64,000 nucleotides of DNA, taken from positions 62,001 to 126,000 of the forward strand of contig NZ_JBNFTW010000009.1 of NCBI RefSeq assembly GCF_049943955.1, read 5' to 3'. The position numbers and the translations under genes were made by a program. Within the stretch, counting starts at the first letter, position 1, and each line of letters starts with the position of its first letter. Origin of the DNA: Desulfosporosinus sp049943955 (lineage in GTDB: Bacteria > Bacillota > Desulfitobacteriia > Desulfitobacteriales > Desulfitobacteriaceae). Below are positions 8,261 to 16,400 of this stretch, piece by piece. The notes under the pieces are model-generated. The model did not search any database, was not told the origin of the DNA, and saw nothing but the letters and a program-made list of their open reading frames with translations.

Positions 8261-8530
8261 TTAGAGCAAGCAGCCGATTAAAAGCCGCTGAATCTTTAAA
8301 TATTTTGCCTCAGCCTCATCCTCATCGCTAAACCATTCAATCCCCTTCTCGGCCGACTTAATGTTGTAAGTATGTATTAAACCATCAGCAAGTACCTCTT
8401 TACCCCAGGCCACGAAAAACTGGGCCGGTGAATTTACCGGATTTACACCTGTGCCAAAATATACAGGCATCCCGTCTATTTCTGTGCTTTCCAAAATATT
8501 CGCCTTTGTCGTGCCACAAGGATTTCCCAT
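8261..8530 (-). CDS. Hypothetical protein, 89 aa
   Basis: Not recognised. A soluble, acidic 89-residue protein that begins MGNPCGTTKANI and contains IDGMPVYFGTGVNPVNSPAQFFVAWG. Two cysteines lie at the ends (Cys5, and Cys near the C-terminus). The purine-rich GGGGGAGGGAGA lies a few bases before the ATG, and a strong terminator follows the stop, so it is a genuine monocistronic gene. No function is proposed. Confidence 0.7.
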   Translation of the reverse strand: MGNPCGTTKANILESTEIDGMPVYFGTGVNPVNSPAQFFVAWGKEVLADGLIHTYNIKSAEKGIEWFSDEDEAEAKYLKIQRLLIGCLL

Positions 8531-8730
8531 AATTCTCCCTCCCCCTATATTAGAATTGGGACAAACGACTTAAATCTAAATATCCTTAAATACTGTTTAA
8601 AGAATGCTAGCTTCCTGTCTTCTTACTTTTCTGCATCTAGCGAAAAGCGGCAGATTAGTTGCACATATGCATCTTTTTTATGATAGAATTTAGAAAGAAA
8701 ACTAGGCCTGTACTGATTCTAACGAGAGTG

Positions 8731-8916
8731 TTTATTCAGTTTTTAAGACCCCCACTTCTCGAAAGTGGGAGTGGATCCTTCGATAACTTCAGGTGGGGTA
8801 GAGTCCTCCTTCGCCGCTAAGTATTCCTTTTGGGAAAGGCGGCTCGGCAATAATGTCCACTGGACATTATTGTATCTGAATCCCCGATGTTCAGCTTTAG
8901 CGTAAGCGAGTTCACT
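8731..8916 (-). repeat. Four-hairpin repeat, full-length copy (minus orientation)
   Basis: Copy of the ~185-bp family described in the findings. In minus orientation it starts TGAACTCG, has the LE hairpin region TACGCTAAAGCTGAAC, a perfect central hairpin CAATAATGTCC agt GGACATTATTG, a CCGC...GCGG stem, the right-end hairpin CTCCCACTTTCGAGAAGTGGG, and ends GAATAAA. It is the most diverged full copy, but its stems stay paired through compensating changes. It fills most of the gap before the 8985 gene. No ORF. Confidence 0.8.
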
Positions 8917-8984
8917 CTCAAGCCTTAACCGTTTAATTTAAGTTAGAAAAATATGCTCTCGCATTTATTATAAGGGGGATTTAA

Positions 8985-9392
8985 ATGTTTACTCAGGCTT
9001 ACACACCTGAACAATCTGCCTTTGGCAAACTCGAAAACGGCCGCGATGTCTTAATTCTCTACGTTAAAGAATTCAAGGAAACGATTAGAGCCATAAATCA
9101 AGCCTGTTTATCAAATTATACCTATCATTGGTTTGCGACAGAACACCAAGACTCTTACGTTCTTCAAATAGTATATACTGATGACTTACACATTGCCATA
9201 CGTTTTAATACCCAACATTTTAAATTAATTGCCCAGCTGATGGAACCTAAGGATGTAATTCTGACCGCCACTCCCCTATCCGAACTCATGGAAAATGCAC
9301 AAAAAAACTCCTATAACTTTCTGGAATTCAAGGATGTTCTGACATTCAGCCAGTTATCCTTTACAGTCCCCACTCCCGAGTATCCTAATTAA
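8985..9392 (+). CDS. Hypothetical protein, 135 aa
   Basis: Not recognised. Soluble 135-aa protein with no membrane segment or signal peptide. Predicted strand-rich segments (VLQIVYTDDLHIAIRF) and phrases such as LENGRDVLILYVKEF give it the look of a small alpha/beta protein. AAGGGGGA lies 5 nt before the ATG. It is monocistronic, convergent with the MarR gene 40 bp downstream. Composition is like that of its neighbours. It may be lineage-specific. Confidence 0.7.
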   Translation: MFTQAYTPEQSAFGKLENGRDVLILYVKEFKETIRAINQACLSNYTYHWFATEHQDSYVLQIVYTDDLHIAIRFNTQHFKLIAQLMEPKDVILTATPLSELMENAQKNSYNFLEFKDVLTFSQLSFTVPTPEYPN

Positions 9393-9432
9393 GCTTTGAA
9401 GCTGCTATTTACGAAGAAACCATATTTCCTTT

Positions 9433-9897
9433 TTAGATTGACATATTGTACTCTCGTAAGTTCGCCAATAACTCCTGATGGATTTCCAGCAGACCTTGGA
9501 TTTTTTCTGCAGATATAGTTTCTAAAGCTGACTGCATCGCTTTATAAGATGAAGCATTCTGACAAGATTTCTGTGCTAAATTTAACCCTTCCGGCGTAAG
9601 GGTTAAATTAATCTCCCGACGATCATTTTCACTTGTTTTTCTCGTAATAAGTTCAGCCTTAACAAGTTCTTCGACATTGACACTGACTGTGCTTTTAGAC
9701 ATTTGCAATTTTTCAGTGACCGCTTTAAGGGTGGCACTAGGCGTGGAATAGATCGTATTGATAATTCCCATCTGCTGGATCGTTAAACCCAAGCTCGAAG
9801 CATTTTGCTGAGTGAAGCTGACGAGTTTTTTACTGATTACCATAAACGATTGAACAACCTCGGCAGCGAGTTTAACCTTGCTACTAGAATTATCCAT
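9433..9897 (-). CDS. MarR-family transcriptional regulator
   Basis: 154-aa winged-helix regulator. The recognition helix lies in LKAVTEKLQMSKSTVSVNVEELVKA, followed by the wing KTSENDRREINLTLTPEG, the classic MarR signature. The start at 9897 (MDNSSSKVK) is chosen because GGAGG sits 6 nt upstream; ATGs at 9924 and 9912 lack a site. Its promoter overlaps an inverted repeat, so it is probably autoregulated. No divergently transcribed target is obvious; the adjacent plus-strand MCP-like gene is about 250 bp away. Confidence 0.88.
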   Translation of the reverse strand: MDNSSSKVKLAAEVVQSFMVISKKLVSFTQQNASSLGLTIQQMGIINTIYSTPSATLKAVTEKLQMSKSTVSVNVEELVKAELITRKTSENDRREINLTLTPEGLNLAQKSCQNASSYKAMQSALETISAEKIQGLLEIHQELLANLREYNMSI

Positions 9898-9915
9898 AAG
9901 GCACCTCCGCATAAA

Positions 9916-9977
9916 ATAGTTCATACGAAAATAGTTCTTTATTGAACTATATTACACGGAGACTTTTTATTTGTCAA
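9916..9977 (-). promoter_or_regulatory. marR promoter and operator
   Basis: -35 TTGACA (9972-9977), 17-bp spacer, -10 TAATAT (9949-9954) on the minus strand. The inverted repeat ATAGTTC tttatt GAACTAT (9931-9950) overlaps the -10 and start site, and a third half-site ATAGTTC lies at 9916-9922. This arrangement is typical of MarR autorepression. Confidence 0.75.
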
Positions 9978-10075
9978 TGATTCTTCCTCACCTCAATTAA
10001 CATTAACAAACGTCTTATGATAAAACATCAACTCACTAAATATTATTAGTCTCTCTCAATGTTAAAAGAAATACT

Positions 10076-10103
10076 TTGCAAAACCTTTCATCTGTCATAT
10101 AAT
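10076..10103 (+). promoter_or_regulatory. Promoter before the MCP-Cache gene
   Basis: -35 TTGCAA (10076-10081), 16-bp spacer, -10 TATAAT (10098-10103). The predicted start lies only about 15 nt before a complete terminator hairpin. Confidence 0.6.
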
Positions 10104-10123
10104 AAGTTTTAACGTGGCAACGA

Positions 10124-10159
10124 AGCCTACCTGATTTTTTCAGGTAGGCTATTTTTTTT
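10124..10159 (+). terminator. Terminator/attenuator directly before a ribosome site
   Basis: AGCCTACCTGA ttttt TCAGGTAGGCT followed by ATTTTTTTT, ending at 10159. The ribosome site GTGAGGTG of the next gene starts at 10160. Transcripts from the promoter at 10076 would have to read through it, so it may work as an attenuator. Confidence 0.8.
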
Positions 10160-10174
10160 GTGAGGTGTTTCAGC

Positions 10175-11176
10175 ATGTCCAGCAACAATTTAAGTATCGA
10201 TACTTCTGTTTTACTTAACGAACTGAAAGAAGCCAACCTGGAAATGAGCCAAGTTATTGATTCCATACGCCAAATCGCCCAACACACGAACCTTCTGTCT
10301 CTTAATTCTGCAATCGAAGCAGCACGAGCAGGCGAAGCCGGACGGGGATTCAGTGTCGTTGCCGATGAAATTAAAAAACTTGCCACCCGAAGCTTAACAT
10401 CTACGAAAGAAAGTACGACGATTATCCAGAACATTCAATCCAAAGCCAATGAAGTCATGGCTGTCCGAACGGCGGATGTTGCTTATGACACAATCGATAA
10501 AATTGATCGAAACCTTTTTGAACGCAATTGTGATGCTCAGGCATGGGCCACATTTGACAAGGTAAAAAACTGCTTGAGTTCCACCGAGACCGACCAGACA
10601 ACTGTAACTAATGATCTATTAAAAAAATTAGTTGATATCTATGAAGTCTATCTCGATATATATGTGCTTAATACAGAAGGTAAAGTCGTTGCAGCCGGTG
10701 TTCATCATGAACTAATCGGAGAAGATATGTCCGATAAAGACTGGTTTAAAGACGCTAGATCCGCAGACGCCATCTCAGTAAGTGATCTTTATTTTTCTCA
10801 AGTCAGCAAGCTGCATACTGTCGCTTATACCTGTCCTATTCGCAGTGAGGAAAATCAATTGTTAGGCTATTTCTCCACAAGATTTAATTGGAATTTCATC
10901 TACGACATTATCGATTCTGCTCGTATCGGTAAAAACGGGGATATTTTCATTATCAACAAAGATGGTTATGTCATCGCCTGCCGGAGCCGCAAAGGAATCC
11001 TTACCGATAATTTAAAACAACTTAAGGCGGCCCAGTTTGCCATAAAAGGAGAAACCTACGGCTACATTTTTGATCAGGATGCAAGAGGTACAAAAATTTA
11101 TGGTTACGCTCATACTCGCGGTTATAACGCCTATAAAGGCAAAAACTGGTCAGCCATCGTTAGTGAAACCTTATAG
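10175..11176 (+). CDS. Soluble MCP-signalling-domain plus Cache-domain protein
   Basis: 333-aa protein with domains in unusual order. Residues ~5-90 are the tip of a methyl-accepting chemotaxis signalling hairpin (IRQIAQHTNLLSLNSAIEAARAGEAGRGF, the highly conserved kinase-contact region). Residues ~110-333 form a Cache/PAS-like sensor domain (VLNTEGKVVAAG, MSDKDWFKDAR, GKNGDIFIINKDGYVIA). There is no transmembrane segment or signal peptide, so the sensor is probably cytoplasmic. GAGGTG precedes the ATG at 10175. The normal N-terminal sensor, membrane anchors and most of the long coiled coil are missing. The stop overlaps the convergent ASKHA gene by 6 bp. Confidence 0.8.
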   Translation: MSSNNLSIDTSVLLNELKEANLEMSQVIDSIRQIAQHTNLLSLNSAIEAARAGEAGRGFSVVADEIKKLATRSLTSTKESTTIIQNIQSKANEVMAVRTADVAYDTIDKIDRNLFERNCDAQAWATFDKVKNCLSSTETDQTTVTNDLLKKLVDIYEVYLDIYVLNTEGKVVAAGVHHELIGEDMSDKDWFKDARSADAISVSDLYFSQVSKLHTVAYTCPIRSEENQLLGYFSTRFNWNFIYDIIDSARIGKNGDIFIINKDGYVIACRSRKGILTDNLKQLKAAQFAIKGETYGYIFDQDARGTKIYGYAHTRGYNAYKGKNWSAIVSETL

Positions 11177-12766
11177 TATATCCATAGAGGAATTAAGTCG
11201 GCTTTCCAATTTCTTTCTAACGCTCGGATAGCGGTCTAGCTCTGTATGAGGAAGAAATTTGCTGCTTACGAATTTTTCCATAAAGGACGAATTAGCATTT
11301 AGTTCAAAATAAGTCACCTTTGAGGCAATAGCCTCAGCCTCGTTACGCTTCGTGCGAGAGATCAGGACCTGCCGGGCAGCCTCACCTGAACTGTTGCCCA
11401 AACGGATGATGGAAGTTCGGGGGAGATCCGGATAAAGACCAATCGTAACAGCTGATTCTACCGGCAAGTATTGTCCGAAGGCTCCCGCGGCATAAAAATT
11501 GCCAATATCCTGCCAAGGACAGCCTACATTTTCCAGCAAAAGATCTGTCGCCGCGTTGACAGCTCCTTTGGTTGCCACAAAGTTATTAATATCAATCTGA
11601 TTAACAACAACGTCCTTACCTATAGCTGTCTCTCCAGCAGGAACAATGACAAACTCCTCTCTGCCCTCAGTAAAGCGAGCTGTCCGGTCAATTATCCCGT
11701 TTAAAAAAAGCTCTGCTAAAATATCCACTAAACCTGAACCGCAAATTCCCCGCGCCGGTTTTCCACCAATGGTTGTATAGTGAACTCTTCCGCTCTCTCC
11801 ATTGATTACCACATGATCGACTGCTCCAGGCTCGGCCCGCATGCCAAACGTCGTCACCCCGCCCTCTAAGGCTGGTCCAGCTGCTCCCGCACAAGCCACA
11901 AGCCATTCCTCATTGCCCATAACTATTTCTCCATTTGTGCCAATATCCACAAACAGGGAAACATCGGATTTCCTGTGCATGCCGCTGACTAAAACCCCGC
12001 CAATTACATCTCCGCCTAAGTAACTGCCAATACTAGGCAGACAATAAATCGGCGCTAAGGGATGGATCTCCAGGCCAAGCTCACCCGCGGGGATTAAACC
12101 TGGATTATTAACAATAGGCGTATAGGGAGCACGGCAAATCGAAGCAGGGTCGAGGCCAAGCAAAAGATGAATCATTGTAGTATTAGCTCCAATAGCTGCT
12201 GCAGTTATCTGACAGGGCTTTAGAGAGGAAGAACAGACAGATCCAATTAAGCGATTAAGCGTATCTAATATTAGGGCTTGCAAACGTTTTATACCACCGG
12301 GCTCAGCTGCCTGACGGATGCGGGTTAAAATATCCTCACCCAGGCTTATCTGACCGTTGTAATCTGCAGCATGCCCTAAAATATCTCCGTTACATAAGTT
12401 AATTAAGTAAACAACCACGGTCGTTGTTCCAATGTCTACGGCTAAACCAAATTGCTCCTGAGTCCTATTCCCTGGTTCTATATCGATAAGCTCCCAGCCC
12501 AAACCTGTTTCGGCCAAGGTAGCAGTTATTTGCCATTCTGAACTACGACAGATATTTGGGATTTTACTCATTAAAGCCAATGGGATACACACTGGGTTAA
12601 AATTGTTTTCCAATTGCTGACGTACTTGATCCACATCAGCACGGTTATTCAAAGGACTGGGAGGAACAAGCGATAAAAATACCTTCCGGGAAAGTGGTTC
12701 GAGGTAAGTAAGAGTTGTCTGAACTTGATCAGCCAGAATGACTGGGGTATCTTGTTGGTTTGACAT
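11171..12766 (-). CDS. ASKHA-domain protein (RamA/RACE, DUF4445-like) lacking the Fe-S domain
   Basis: 531-aa actin/hsp70-fold ATPase related to the reductive activators of corrinoid-dependent methyltransferases. Nucleotide-binding motifs are clear: LAVDIGTTTVVVYLINL near residue 145, FVDIGTNGEIV near 275, and GICGSGLVDILAELF near 340. Known activators of this family carry an N-terminal plant-type [2Fe-2S] ferredoxin domain with CxxxxCxxC; here the first ~90 residues before the linker domain have no such cysteine cluster. It may therefore depend on a separate ferredoxin or have another task. It stands alone; a URO-D-type protein, sometimes a partner in methyl transfer, lies 4 kb away. Confidence 0.75.
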   Translation of the reverse strand: MSNQQDTPVILADQVQTTLTYLEPLSRKVFLSLVPPSPLNNRADVDQVRQQLENNFNPVCIPLALMSKIPNICRSSEWQITATLAETGLGWELIDIEPGNRTQEQFGLAVDIGTTTVVVYLINLCNGDILGHAADYNGQISLGEDILTRIRQAAEPGGIKRLQALILDTLNRLIGSVCSSSLKPCQITAAAIGANTTMIHLLLGLDPASICRAPYTPIVNNPGLIPAGELGLEIHPLAPIYCLPSIGSYLGGDVIGGVLVSGMHRKSDVSLFVDIGTNGEIVMGNEEWLVACAGAAGPALEGGVTTFGMRAEPGAVDHVVINGESGRVHYTTIGGKPARGICGSGLVDILAELFLNGIIDRTARFTEGREEFVIVPAGETAIGKDVVVNQIDINNFVATKGAVNAATDLLLENVGCPWQDIGNFYAAGAFGQYLPVESAVTIGLYPDLPRTSIIRLGNSSGEAARQVLISRTKRNEAEAIASKVTYFELNANSSFMEKFVSSKFLPHTELDRYPSVRKKLESRLNSSMDIL

Positions 12767-12943
12767 AAGATCAAAACCTTTCTTACTAACAATTTTGAAT
12801 TTTCTCCAAAATGCTCTTGTTTCTCTCCTACCAGTATACCATTTTTTAATAAGGATATGGAAAATATTCCTATTCTTATCGATCTGAATACTATAGTTGT
12901 GGACTTGATGACAATTACTTCAAACTACAATAATTCATAGTTG

Positions 12944-13720
12944 TTATGTGTCTAATTTGAACTGATAAATGACTTCACTCCAAGACTTACTATTTCCGTA
13001 GAAGCTTCTTTCCTGAAAAAACACGTTTTGTTTTCGGTCAAGAAGGAGCACAGTAGAAGATCTGGTTCCATAATCCTTTCCTGCAATAAAAATTGGCGAA
13101 AGCATCTTTTCACGATCATGGCTTATCCCTGTATCGGGCAACTCTTCGTCTTGAGCCGGGTTGATGTCGGCAAGGATTTCCAAAAGACACTCCGAAGCAA
13201 TCACTCCTTCACGGTTTAATTCCAAATAATTAACCAAGGCATCTTTACTTTTGCGAACTTTCGGCCAGGGTGTATCCAAAAAATGATTGCTGAGACCATA
13301 ATATCCAGGTTTTAGGTCTTGAACTACAGGGCCTTGGTTACTGAAATACATTAAACGTGAAAGATCCCCTACAAGAAGATTAAAGGGATTATATAAAGAC
13401 TGGGTATGGTTAACGTTTTCCAGATATTTCTGAGGCGGCTCCTCAGACCTAAGGAAATCCCTGACAAGAAATCCCCTGGATCTTGGATTCCTGATTAGTG
13501 AGGCAGGATCTCGGAAATTTGTCAAAGCAGCAAAACGTCCTGCTCTGGTAATCCCCATCCAAGTCCCCATCATTTCCAGATCCTGCCCGGCTAAAATCTC
13601 GGATTCGGGTTCCCAAAAATTCGCAGCTGCTGTCGGGCGATCATAGAATTCATCCCTATTGGCCGCAAGAACAAGATGATAGTCGGGAAGAATGTCATAG
13701 GCGAAAATTATAAGGCACAC
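12944..13720 (-). CDS. NRDE-family (TANGO2-like) protein
   Basis: 258-aa protein starting MCLIIFAY and carrying the family-defining AANRDEFYDRPT at residues ~19-30, followed by GTWMGITRAGRFAALTNFRDP. NRDE proteins resemble N-terminal nucleophile hydrolases, with Cys2 as putative nucleophile, and eukaryotic TANGO2 has been linked to haem/lipid trafficking; the bacterial role is unsettled. It starts with GTG, with GGAGG about 10 nt upstream. A GNAT gene lies 40 bp upstream on the same strand, possibly in one unit. Confidence 0.85.
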   Translation of the reverse strand: MCLIIFAYDILPDYHLVLAANRDEFYDRPTAAANFWEPESEILAGQDLEMMGTWMGITRAGRFAALTNFRDPASLIRNPRSRGFLVRDFLRSEEPPQKYLENVNHTQSLYNPFNLLVGDLSRLMYFSNQGPVVQDLKPGYYGLSNHFLDTPWPKVRKSKDALVNYLELNREGVIASECLLEILADINPAQDEELPDTGISHDREKMLSPIFIAGKDYGTRSSTVLLLDRKQNVFFQERSFYGNSKSWSEVIYQFKLDT

Positions 13721-13760
13721 TGTTAGTTTACCTCCATTCTATTCTTCCTTAAAACTCTGG

Positions 13761-14633
13761 TCAGCAAAACTCAGCAACTCGCTTGCGATAAAAGTCATAG
13801 GCAAGTTCTATGCGAAAACCCATCCTTTGGTAAAGCCTAAAAGCACGATCATTTTTGCTGTCTACCTCAAGAGTTACTTGCTGCTTACCCTGGTTCCACA
13901 AGTTTTCCAGAATTAGCCCCAGAAGTTCTTCACCATAACCATTACCCCTATATTCCCGCAGAATCCCCAAACCAAAAATCGAGGCTTCTTCAATAGTCAA
14001 ATGATTCACTGAAGCTATTCCCATGGGTTTATCATCAACAGTGACTAGGTATTGCTCTCGGGTTTGCGAACTAAGGCGATTCTGGATTAGACTCTTTGTA
14101 TCATCATAATTGTCTTCAAATATCTCTCTGCTGAGCTGAACAAGTATTTCAAAGTCCTGAAGAGTGGCTTTAGCAAGAGACAATCGCTGCTTTCCCCGGT
14201 TTAATTGTCTGCCTCTGAGCAAACTCATATAATATTCTGTATGTTCATATCTAGCTTTCAAATGATTAAGAACATCGTTACCTGATTCTGAAGGTCTTTC
14301 GCAGACAAAAAGAATTTCCGGGATGTTGTGGCTGCGTAATTCTTCAACAGCCTGTTCCAACAAAGCTATAAAGTAGCCATTCTGCCTGTACTCCGGTCTC
14401 GTCATTGCCGAAATTTCAACTTCCAAATGACTTGGCATGAACATCGATAACATGCTAATTAATGTTTGGCCCTCATAAAGAAGAAAAATGCCGGGGATTG
14501 CTTGGTTAAAATTTAGAGAAGTATCTAAAAAAACACTTCCCTTCAGCTGGTCATAATCGTTGCAAATAGTTTCAAGTTCTAAAACCCGGCTCATAACTGG
14601 CTCGTTTAAACTGTGATATTTTTTGATAATCAT
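13761..14633 (-). CDS. GNAT-family acetyltransferase, two tandem GNAT domains
   Basis: 290-aa protein. The C-terminal half has a complete acetyl-CoA loop, LGILREYRGNGYGEELLGLIL (R/QxxGxG/A type), followed by the LEVDSKNDRAFRLYQRMGFR signature of motif B. The N-terminal half has a second, degenerate motif A, ISAMTRPEYRQNGYFIALL. This is the two-GNAT layout of several Firmicute N-acetyltransferases. The substrate cannot be predicted. The AAGGAG ribosome site is unusually close to the ATG. Confidence 0.8.
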   Translation of the reverse strand: MIIKKYHSLNEPVMSRVLELETICNDYDQLKGSVFLDTSLNFNQAIPGIFLLYEGQTLISMLSMFMPSHLEVEISAMTRPEYRQNGYFIALLEQAVEELRSHNIPEILFVCERPSESGNDVLNHLKARYEHTEYYMSLLRGRQLNRGKQRLSLAKATLQDFEILVQLSREIFEDNYDDTKSLIQNRLSSQTREQYLVTVDDKPMGIASVNHLTIEEASIFGLGILREYRGNGYGEELLGLILENLWNQGKQQVTLEVDSKNDRAFRLYQRMGFRIELAYDFYRKRVAEFC

Positions 14634-14740
14634 ACATTCTCCTTGTAATCATTCTCCAGGTAAGGAATACAATCTTTTTCTCTAATCATTATAAGGTTTT
14701 TATAGATATATGAGCAAGAATAGATCTGCTTCTCAATGGG

Positions 14741-14790
14741 ACCAAAACAAAGAAGCATACCAATGTATAACGAATTGATATGCTTCTTTA
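14741..14790 (-). terminator. Terminator after phenylacetate-CoA ligase gene
   Basis: Stem AAGAAGCATA-CAAT paired with ATTG-TATGCTTCTT; on the minus strand followed by TGTTTTGG, on the plus strand by TAGTTAACG. It probably ends the paaK transcript. Confidence 0.65.
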
Positions 14791-14860
14791 GTTAACGTTA
14801 TTTTTCTAAGTATCTAACGCAAACCGAAACAATAGGATCTTTAATTAACCAATATGGATA

Positions 14861-16156
14861 CTAATTCCGATAATCGAAGACCCTTTTGGCCTTTCCGGCA
14901 GTTCGTTCGAGAGTTCCCGGCTGAACAACTTTCAAACGTACATTAATGGAAAGCACACCGTGCAATTTCTGCCGAATGTAAGCTGAAAAATCTTCAAGTT
15001 TTGAATAAGGTTCAAGCAAATCTTCCCGAGTCAACTCAACAACGACTTCAAGTTCATCCAAAAAATTATGTTTATAAATATTAATGATATAGTGAGGACT
15101 GATGCCCTCTATAGTCATTAAGACACTTTCTATCTGAGACGGAAAAACGTTAACCCCGCGAATAATCAACATATCATCCGTTCGGCCCACAACTTTGCGC
15201 ATCCGGGCAGTACTTCGGCCGCACTGACAAGGCTCTTGGATAACACGCGAAATGTCTTTTGTTCGAAAACGTATTACAGGAAAGGCTTCCTTAGTTAAAG
15301 AGGTAAAAACCAATTCTCCTTCTTGACCCGGCTCGAGAACTTTGCCGGTTTTAGGGTTTATTGTCTCAACAATGAAGTGATCTTCTGCAATATGATGCCC
15401 GCATTTGAACTCACATTCTCCGGCTACTCCCGGCCCCATAACCTCACTAAGTCCATAATTATCAGAAGCCGATATATGAAGCCTGGTTTCAATCTCCCTG
15501 CGCATTTCTTCTGTCCATGGTTCTCCTCCAAATAGGCCTATCCTCAGCTTTAAAGCAGAGATATCAATACCCATCTTTTCTGCCACCTCGGCAATATACA
15601 GAGAATAACTTGGCGTAGAAATTAGAACAGTCGTGCCAAAATCCTGCATGAGCATAAGTTGGCGTTCCGTATTCCCGCCCGAAGCCGGAACGACAAGAGC
15701 ACCCGCCCTTTCCAGGCCATAATGCAGCCCAAATCCACCAGTGAATAAACCATAGTTAAAGGCGATCTGAGCTACATCGTCGGAGGTAACTCCCGCCAAA
15801 GTAACCATTCGTGCAGTAAGATCGGTCCAAGTCTTCAGATCATTAGCTGTATATCCCACAACAACAGGCCGTCCCGTGGTACCGGAAGAAGCATGCACAC
15901 GAATGATATCCTTACGAGGAACAGCAAAAAGTCCAAAGGGATAGTTATCTCTTAAATCAACTTTAGTGGTAAAAGGTAATTGCTTTAGGTCATCTAAGGC
16001 TTTAATAGCCTCAGGCTTAATTCCCAATTCATCAAATTTCGCCCGATAATGGGGAACATTATTGTAAACCCTCTTCACTGTCCACTTCAGACGATCCAAT
16101 TGCAGTTCTTTAAGCTGACGTCGGTTCATACATTCTTGCTCTTTGTTCCAGATCAC
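14861..16156 (-). CDS. paaK: Phenylacetate-CoA ligase (AMP-forming)
   Basis: 431-aa adenylate-forming enzyme of the PaaK family. It activates phenylacetate, or related arylacetates such as those formed in aromatic amino acid degradation, to the CoA thioester. The phosphate loop ASSGTTGRPVV lies near residue 90, DNYGLSEVMGPGV near 230, and the C-terminal lid with GRTDDMLIIRGVNVFPSQIE near 325. Length is standard. It starts with GTG (MIWNKEQ) after AGAAAGG. No indolepyruvate oxidoreductase genes are adjacent, although these often neighbour paaK in anaerobes. Monocistronic, with its own terminator. Confidence 0.92.
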   Translation of the reverse strand: MIWNKEQECMNRRQLKELQLDRLKWTVKRVYNNVPHYRAKFDELGIKPEAIKALDDLKQLPFTTKVDLRDNYPFGLFAVPRKDIIRVHASSGTTGRPVVVGYTANDLKTWTDLTARMVTLAGVTSDDVAQIAFNYGLFTGGFGLHYGLERAGALVVPASGGNTERQLMLMQDFGTTVLISTPSYSLYIAEVAEKMGIDISALKLRIGLFGGEPWTEEMRREIETRLHISASDNYGLSEVMGPGVAGECEFKCGHHIAEDHFIVETINPKTGKVLEPGQEGELVFTSLTKEAFPVIRFRTKDISRVIQEPCQCGRSTARMRKVVGRTDDMLIIRGVNVFPSQIESVLMTIEGISPHYIINIYKHNFLDELEVVVELTREDLLEPYSKLEDFSAYIRQKLHGVLSINVRLKVVQPGTLERTAGKAKRVFDYRN

Positions 16157-16195
16157 AAAATAACCAACCTTTCTGCTTATTTTAGAAAATTTCTG

Positions 16196-16232
16196 TTAAA
16201 ACAAAAAAAGCTACCTCAAAAGGATAGCTTAC
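16196..16232 (-). terminator. Intrinsic terminator
   Basis: Minus strand AAGCTA-T-CC ttttga GG-TAGCTT followed by TTTTTG. It lies 170 bp downstream of the URO-D-type gene and before paaK. Confidence 0.65.
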
Positions 16233-16400
16233 TAACGGCGCTGAATACCCCATGTTCAACCATCCTCCCATACTAATTATCCAACATTCTCCCCTGGTTA
16301 TCTTCATGACATTCTACCTTACTACACCTGTGAAAAGATCACAGAACTTCTACATCACTATTCTACCCAACTTTGTACCTATTGTCTACACAAAGGGTAT

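Noticed and set aside
10020..10160. Cyclic di-GMP (GEMM) riboswitch before the MCP-Cache gene
   Set aside because: Fragments such as GCAAAACC and AACGAAGCC recall GEMM, and MCP genes are common targets, but the paired core and conserved loops are not present in the right order or spacing.
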